Part shown: positions 59,884 to 64,000 of the stretch, in pieces
Position numbering within the stretch: position 1 is the first letter of the stretch
How the letters are laid out: the number at the start of each line of letters is the position of its first letter
Assembly: GCF_014268445.2 (NCBI RefSeq)
Contig: NZ_CP077089.1
Span: 2,597,501 to 2,661,500 of the forward strand
Origin: Pseudomonas tensinigenes
GTDB taxonomy: Bacteria > Pseudomonadota > Gammaproteobacteria > Pseudomonadales > Pseudomonadaceae
DNA: 64,000 nucleotides
Direction: 5' to 3'
Program-made: the position numbers and the translations under genes
Notes under the pieces: generated by a model
What the model was told of the DNA's origin: nothing
What the model saw: the letters and a program-made list of their open reading frames with translations, nothing else
Databases searched by the model: none

Positions 59884-60940
59884 CTTCGTTGTGCTCATGG
59901 TTTTGTTGCTGCTCGGTGGTTGCGATCAATCAGCGCCGGAGCAAAAAGGCTTTGCCGGCATGGGCGATCAGGCGTTGGCGTTTACGCCGGTGGTGCCGGG
60001 GCGGGTGTTCAGTTTTCCGGCGGATCATGGCGCGCATGACGGGTTTCGTATCGAGTGGTGGTACGTCACCGCCAATCTCAAGGATCAGCAGGGCAATGAG
60101 TTCGGTGTGCAGTGGACGCTGTTTCGCAGTGCGCTGAAACCGCTGGCGGAGCAGGCCGGGTGGGCTGATCAGACGATCTGGCTGGGGCATGCGGCAGTAA
60201 CCTCCAGCACGGTGCATCACGCCGCCGAACGTTACGCCCGAGGTGGAGTAGGGCAGGCCGGTGTGCGGCTGGCGCCGTTCGAGGCGTGGATTGATGATTG
60301 GCGGTTCGCCAGTCAGGCGCAGGATCCCTTGAGTGACCTGCAACTCAGCGCTCGCGACAAGGACTTCGCCTATCAACTGCACCTGACTTCCAGCCGCCCG
60401 CTGGTGTTGCAGGGCGACAAGGGTTTCAGTCAGAAATCCGAAGAGGGGCAGGCGTCGTATTACTACAGTCAGCCGTTTTTCCAGGCCAGCGGCACATTGC
60501 AGATTGACGGCCAGAGCTACACCGTCAGCGGCCCGGCGTGGCTTGATCGCGAATGGAGCAGCCAGCCACTGACCGCCAATCAAACCGGTTGGGACTGGTT
60601 TTCCCTGCATCTGGACAGCGGCGAACACGTGATGCTTTACCGCATGCGCCAGAAGGACGGCGCGCCGTATCTCACCGGCACGTGGATAGCCGCCGATGGC
60701 CAGACGCAAACCCTGCGCCGTTCGCAGATCCAGCTCACTCCGCAGGACACCGCCAAAGTCGCCGGCCGCGCGATGCCGGTGAAATGGTCGATCAGCATCC
60801 CCGACAAAAAACTCGACATCAGCCTCGACGCGCTCAACCCGAATGCCTGGATGAACCTGCGCATCCCTTATTGGGAAGGCCCGGTGCACATCCGCGGCAG
60901 CCATCCCGGCCAGGGCTATCTGGAAATGACCGGGTACTGA
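59873..60940 (+). CDS. AttH/CrtC-like lipocalin-fold lipoprotein
   Basis: Lipoprotein of 355 residues (lipobox LLGGC, C17). It has the AttH/CrtC signature: FPADHGAHDGFRIEWWYVTANL, WLGHAAVTSS, GPAWLDREWSSQPL and GWDWFSLHLDSGEHVMLYRMR, as in carotenoid 1,2-hydratase-like double-lipocalin proteins. ATG 59873 follows GAGGA and overlaps the permease stop by 11 bases. Hydrophobic-substrate binding is inference from family. Confidence 0.92.
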   Translation: MRINFVVLMVLLLLGGCDQSAPEQKGFAGMGDQALAFTPVVPGRVFSFPADHGAHDGFRIEWWYVTANLKDQQGNEFGVQWTLFRSALKPLAEQAGWADQTIWLGHAAVTSSTVHHAAERYARGGVGQAGVRLAPFEAWIDDWRFASQAQDPLSDLQLSARDKDFAYQLHLTSSRPLVLQGDKGFSQKSEEGQASYYYSQPFFQASGTLQIDGQSYTVSGPAWLDREWSSQPLTANQTGWDWFSLHLDSGEHVMLYRMRQKDGAPYLTGTWIAADGQTQTLRRSQIQLTPQDTAKVAGRAMPVKWSISIPDKKLDISLDALNPNAWMNLRIPYWEGPVHIRGSHPGQGYLEMTGY

Positions 60941-60959
60941 AAGGTACCCACGAATCCCT

Positions 60960-61042
60960 GTAGGAGCTGCCGAAGGCTGCGATCTTTTGATCTTGTTTTT
61001 TAAAAGCAAAATCAAAAGATCGCAGCCTTCGGCAGCTCCTAC
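60960..61042. repeat. Perfect 32-bp inverted repeat
   Basis: Arms 60960-60991 and 61011-61042 are exact complements around a 19-base T/A loop. Same family as 35522-35604, differing by CGAAGG for CGCAGG. It follows the AttH-like gene and could stop or protect its transcript. Confidence 0.95.
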
Positions 61043-61107
61043 AAAGGATCGGTTTGAACTTGGCTTGGTGTGTTGTCCTCTACAGAAAAATCTGCCGAGG
61101 ATTAGCC

Positions 61108-61350
61108 ATGAGCGACGACCTGCAACCCCCAGACATGACCACCTGGCAACGCCTGTTCGACGACGAAACCTACTGGCAACAATCCCCCGACGCGCATTAT
61201 TTCGACCTGCAGCGCATCGCCGACGACATGCTCGGCCAGGGCGCCATCGACCTGGAGCAATGGCAGATCCTGCGCGCCAAAGCCGACGACCTGCACAAGG
61301 ATTCCCCCGCCATCAACGTCACCCGTGAACTCGACGACCCCGAAGCCTGA
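61108..61350 (+). CDS. Small acidic hypothetical protein
   Basis: Protein of 80 residues, acidic, helical by pattern (TTWQRLFDDETYWQQS, HYFDLQRIADDML, IDLEQWQILRAKADDL). No export signal and no known motif. CCGAGGA precedes ATG. Ten bases before the next small gene, so probably a pair. Confidence 0.65.
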   Translation: MSDDLQPPDMTTWQRLFDDETYWQQSPDAHYFDLQRIADDMLGQGAIDLEQWQILRAKADDLHKDSPAINVTRELDDPEA

Positions 61351-61360
61351 GGACCACCCC

Positions 61361-61543
61361 ATGAAACCCATCACCCAAGGCGAACACCCCGACGAACCCC
61401 GTCCACCGGGCGAAACCGAACGCGACAACGACGCCCTGCGCCCCACCGACCCGAAACAGCGTGAAAACTCCGGGAAAGGCACGCCCAGCGGCGAATCCAC
61501 CGCGCAGGACACCGCAAAACAACAAACACCAGCCAAGCCCTGA
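61361..61543 (+). CDS. Small disordered hypothetical protein
   Basis: Protein of 60 residues of very polar, Pro/Glu/Asp/Thr/Lys-rich composition (GEHPDEPRPPGETERDNDAL) and almost no hydrophobic residues, so intrinsically disordered. TGAGGA precedes ATG 61361. Follows the gene at 61108. Function unknown. Confidence 0.55.
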   Translation: MKPITQGEHPDEPRPPGETERDNDALRPTDPKQRENSGKGTPSGESTAQDTAKQQTPAKP

Positions 61544-61628
61544 ACAGCGTCTATGCTCAGTGGCACGTTCGTCGCCGAAGCCAATTCGGCGCCGGGCGCT
61601 GCCATTCATCACAGGGAAAGTATTGCTT

Positions 61629-62213
61629 ATGAAGCTCGACGCATTGGCCAAGGCCATCACCCTCGCAACCGTACTGTCCGCCACCAGCTTCGGCGCCATG
61701 GCTGCCGATATTCCGCTGTCTGCCACTGTTGAAGCAGATCAGGTCATCACCAAAGTGATCTCCGTCGATGCCGCCAACCATCAGGTTGTGCTCGAAGGTG
61801 CCGAAGGCAAGCCGGTTCACGTTCAGCTCACTGATAAGGCGAAAAACCTCGCCAATCTCAAGCCCGGCGATCAGGTCAACATTCAGGTACAGCGTTCTGT
61901 CGCCGCTTACCTCGACACCGATGTGGATAAAGGTCTGCCTGGCACCACCGAACGTACCGGTGAGTTGCGTAAGGCCCCGGGCAGCGATAACCCCGGTGGC
62001 GAGGCGTATCGTCAGGTTCAGGTGCAATTGAAAATCACCAAAATTGATTTGAAGACAAATCAGGTGACCCTGCAAAACCCGGCGGGCGTGTCGAAAGTTC
62101 TCGACGTGAAAAAGCCTGAAATCCAAGCCAAACTGAAAGATCTGAAAGAAGGGCAGAGCGTCATCGTCACTTACACCGATATCTTGAAAGTGACCAGCCA
62201 ACACGAAAGTTGA
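61629..62213 (+). CDS. Exported beta-rich protein of unknown function
   Basis: Protein of 194 residues with a signal peptide ending AMA. Two similar beta-rich halves: ATVEADQVITKVISVDAANHQVVLEGAEGKPVHVQLTDKAKNLANLKPGDQVNIQV and VQVQLKITKIDLKTNQVTLQNPAGVSKVLDVKKPEIQAKLKDLKEGQSVIVTYTD. This is an internal duplication of an OB-fold-like or CusF-like unit (strand, turn, KxLKxGDxV). No Met/His metal motif. The open frame extends upstream but the signal peptide fixes ATG 61629. Confidence 0.75.
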   Translation: MKLDALAKAITLATVLSATSFGAMAADIPLSATVEADQVITKVISVDAANHQVVLEGAEGKPVHVQLTDKAKNLANLKPGDQVNIQVQRSVAAYLDTDVDKGLPGTTERTGELRKAPGSDNPGGEAYRQVQVQLKITKIDLKTNQVTLQNPAGVSKVLDVKKPEIQAKLKDLKEGQSVIVTYTDILKVTSQHES

Positions 62214-62393
62214 GCATTAACTCTACAGAATGATTGTTCTTGTACAGCTTTAAGTATGAGAGCAATCATATAAAAGAACCTGTAGGAAGTTTCCCGGTAA
62301 ATATCGGTGGGAAACACTTTTTAACTTTCCAGTACAAAAATTTCATGTTTAAGCATGAGGACATATCTGCCAACTTCAATTAAAATCCTCCCC
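62214..62393. other. AT-rich spacer with two inverted repeats
   Basis: An 11-bp stem with one G-U pair (ATGATTGTTCT at 62230 and AGAGCAATCAT at 62260) and GTTTCCC/GGGAAAC arms (62289-62295, 62309-62315) followed by ACTTTTT. The second could be the terminator of the gene at 61629. No gene is seen. Confidence 0.45.
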
Positions 62394-62523
62394 GTTCGCC
62401 CAGTGTCAGGGCTCTTTACCGGTGCATGGATTGCCAGGCCATTACACTGGGCGAACACCTCTTCGGAGTAGTTGTATACAATTTCTGCAAGCAAAAAGGG
62501 CGACTTTAAAAGTCGCCCTTTTT
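62394..62523 (+). ncRNA. Candidate structured small RNA with terminator
   Basis: Perfect 13-bp arms (GTTCGCCCAGTGT at 62394-62406, ACACTGGGCGAAC at 62444-62456) enclose a 37-base internal region, followed 37 bases on by a strong terminator. No coding frame with a ribosome site fits. No promoter is obvious. It matches no family I can name. Confidence 0.4.
62493..62523. terminator. Bidirectional rho-independent terminator
   Basis: GGGCGACT and AGTCGCCC around TTAAA, flanked by five A residues on the left and five T residues on the right, so it works on both strands. It would also end the glycosyltransferase transcript at 62555. Confidence 0.85.
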
Positions 62524-62554
62524 GTTTGCGGTGGATTAAACCGAGATTTGCACG

Positions 62555-63373
62555 TCAGGCTTGCTGCTCTTGAAAGCGCTTCAGCGTGGCCTGATACATT
62601 TTTGTCCTGCGGTGATTTTTCCCGTAGGTGCCCGCCGCCGCGACGGTGCCTGCCTGGATGTGATCCAGATAGCTGAAAATCTTGCGCGGTGACAGGAACT
62701 TGATGCCATAGCCCAGGCTGCTCATTCGATCTTGCAACGTGTAGCCGGGCACGAGGTCATCCATGCAGAAGTGCAGGCCTTGGGACTTCATCAAGCGCGC
62801 ATTCCACAATGTGCAGAAACTTTTCAGATGCGTTTCTTTGTACGGCCTTGGCATTTTCGAACGCATACCCAGACGCACTTTCGCTTTACGAACATAGTGC
62901 TTGCAGAAGCGCGAAGTTAGACGCCAAGTGTCACGAACAATCCCGCGATTGAGTTGTTCGACACAACCGACTGCAGCCATGTCCGGCGTTTTCGTGCACT
63001 CGCGCATCATCATGGCAAACACTTCCTTGTCATAGACAAAGGTGTCGGTGTGCAACAGAAACAGATAATCGGTGTCGACTTTTTCCAGTGCCAGATCCAG
63101 TGCTTTACCGTGCGCAATATGGCCAGCTTCCTTGCCCGGCGAAGGCCGTTCGATCAAGTTGATCCAGTCGAGCGTGCGCAAGTAATCGAGACTGGCATCC
63201 GCCGAATCGTTATCCACCACCCACACCGGAATGCGTTGCTCCTGGACGTGCTCGCGCAAAAGTTCGAGGCACATTCGGGTGATGTCCGGGGTTTTGTAAT
63301 TTACCAAGACAAGGCTGAAATTCGACGATGGCTGGGTTGGTAAATCAAACGCTTTCATGTCGGAAGGACTCAT
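62555..63373 (-). CDS. Glycosyltransferase family 2, rhamnosyl/galactofuranosyl type
   Basis: Cytoplasmic protein of 272 residues with GT-A motifs: FSLVLVNYKTPDITRMCLELL, VWVVDNDSADASLDYL and TDYLFLLHTDTFVYDKEVF, with HTD as the DxD-like metal site. Gly/Lys-rich acceptor region later (MRSKMPRPYKETHLKSF). Stand-alone, so a cell-envelope role is possible. Start at 63373 or 63358 cannot be settled; neither has a good ribosome site. Confidence 0.82.
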   Translation of the reverse strand: MSPSDMKAFDLPTQPSSNFSLVLVNYKTPDITRMCLELLREHVQEQRIPVWVVDNDSADASLDYLRTLDWINLIERPSPGKEAGHIAHGKALDLALEKVDTDYLFLLHTDTFVYDKEVFAMMMRECTKTPDMAAVGCVEQLNRGIVRDTWRLTSRFCKHYVRKAKVRLGMRSKMPRPYKETHLKSFCTLWNARLMKSQGLHFCMDDLVPGYTLQDRMSSLGYGIKFLSPRKIFSYLDHIQAGTVAAAGTYGKNHRRTKMYQATLKRFQEQQA

Positions 63374-63582
63374 CTGCGATTCAAGGGCGACTGGGTTTCG
63401 TGGCTGCGATCGTAGCGAGGCAACCTTAGGCGAACCTTAATTTGCGGATGTGACGGTAGATGTATGCCGAAGAGAGGCGGCTGGTCTCATGAAATGCATG
63501 GGGTGCTGCCGGTCATTACCGGATAAAATGCGCGTCCCTCTCACGGTTCAAGGAAGAAACGGCGCACGCCGTTGTGTCACGG

Positions 63583-64000
63583 ATGAAACCACTTTCCCTC
63601 TACCACCCGGCCTTGTACTGGCTGCGCGTGTGGCAAAAAAGACTGTTCCGCCAAATTGCCTGGCGCTGTTCCAGCAAACGCTACGCACGCCCCGTCGCCA
63701 CGGCCGAGCGCATGCCATATCGCTATCTCAAACACACCTCGAAACTCATCCGCAAACTCGGCGACTCCGACCTCGCCCTGCAACACAACAAAGTCATCAA
63801 CCTCAAACTCGCCGTCGCCGCCATCGACGGCGTCATCATCGCCCCCGGCGAACACTTCTCCTTCTGCCGCTTGGTCGGCCGCCCGACCTCGAAGCGCGGC
63901 TACGTTGAAGGCATGGAACTGTCCTTTGGCGAGGCTCGACGCGGGGTAGGCGGTGGCATCTGCCAACTGAGCAACCTGATTCACTGGATGGCCATTCATT
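63583..64000 (+). CDS. VanW-family protein, truncated by window end
   Basis: The open frame of 139 residues runs off the right edge. It carries the VanW signature: HNKVINLKLAVAAIDGVIIAPGEHFSFCRLVGRPTSKRGYVEGM and GGGICQLSNLIHWMAIH. The N-terminus (WLRVWQKRLFRQIAWRC) is basic. VanW proteins accompany some vancomycin clusters but in Pseudomonas their role is unknown. No other van gene is here. Confidence 0.88.
   Translation, partial: MKPLSLYHPALYWLRVWQKRLFRQIAWRCSSKRYARPVATAERMPYRYLKHTSKLIRKLGDSDLALQHNKVINLKLAVAAIDGVIIAPGEHFSFCRLVGRPTSKRGYVEGMELSFGEARRGVGGGICQLSNLIHWMAIH

Noticed and set aside
63450..63908. Open frame of 152 codons at the right edge
   Set aside because: Overlaps the VanW-family gene in another frame; Arg/His/Pro-rich translation without any motif.

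Overview
The window is a high-GC chromosomal segment of a Pseudomonas, most likely of the P. fluorescens group. I infer this from codon usage, from the many short palindromic repeats built on GTGGGAGCGAGCCTGCTCGC, and from gene families typical of that genus. I saw no tRNA, rRNA, CRISPR array or complete insertion sequence.

Layout. (1) 61-5602, + strand: an exported electron-transfer and copper-handling module (beta-propeller protein, two SCO1/SenC proteins, a cytochrome c fused to a substrate-binding domain, a parvulin-like protein whose domain has lost its middle). (2) 5822-15439, + strand: one tightly packed operon that starts with a receiver-only response regulator, continues with a type II secretion/type IV pilus-like machine (GspE, PilM/N/O/P-like, secretin, three pseudopilins; no GspF, no peptidase) and ends with the curli export genes csgE, csgF and csgG. 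(3) 15440-17820: repeats, a DUF6124-like gene and a tandemly duplicated orphan antitoxin-like gene. (4) 17835-19490: a low-GC island with a PAAR protein, a putative papain-like effector and a putative immunity protein. (5) 25260-19633, - strand: two large related exported proteins of unknown family, then csgB and a very long csgA. (6) 25941-34648, + strand: two paralogous sensor kinases, a large multicopper oxidase, a SCO1-cytochrome c fusion and an NtrC-type regulator. This resembles the mnxS1/mcoA/mnxS2/mnxR manganese-oxidation locus I recall from P. putida GB-1. (7) 34793-36493: small genes, a truncated antitoxin and a methyltransferase. (8) 54502-36631, - strand: a 16-gene Wzx/Wzy-type exopolysaccharide operon whose genes mostly overlap at ATGA. 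(9) 54890-60940, + strand: a sulfatase-fold membrane enzyme and an AttEFGH-like ABC transporter operon. (10) 61108-64000: small exported or hypothetical proteins, a candidate structured RNA, a glycosyltransferase and the start of a VanW-family gene.

The most interesting observation is regulatory. The secretion/curli-export operon (2), the curli-subunit operon (5) and the multicopper oxidase operon (6) each carry a sigma-54-like promoter, and upstream of each lie full or partial copies of the palindrome TTCCCC-N6-GGGGAA. The NtrC-type regulator encoded at 33206-34648 is the obvious candidate to bind it. I infer a single regulon that joins metal oxidation, a hybrid T2SS/curli apparatus and extracellular amyloid. 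All functions are inferred from reading the sequence; no database search was run.
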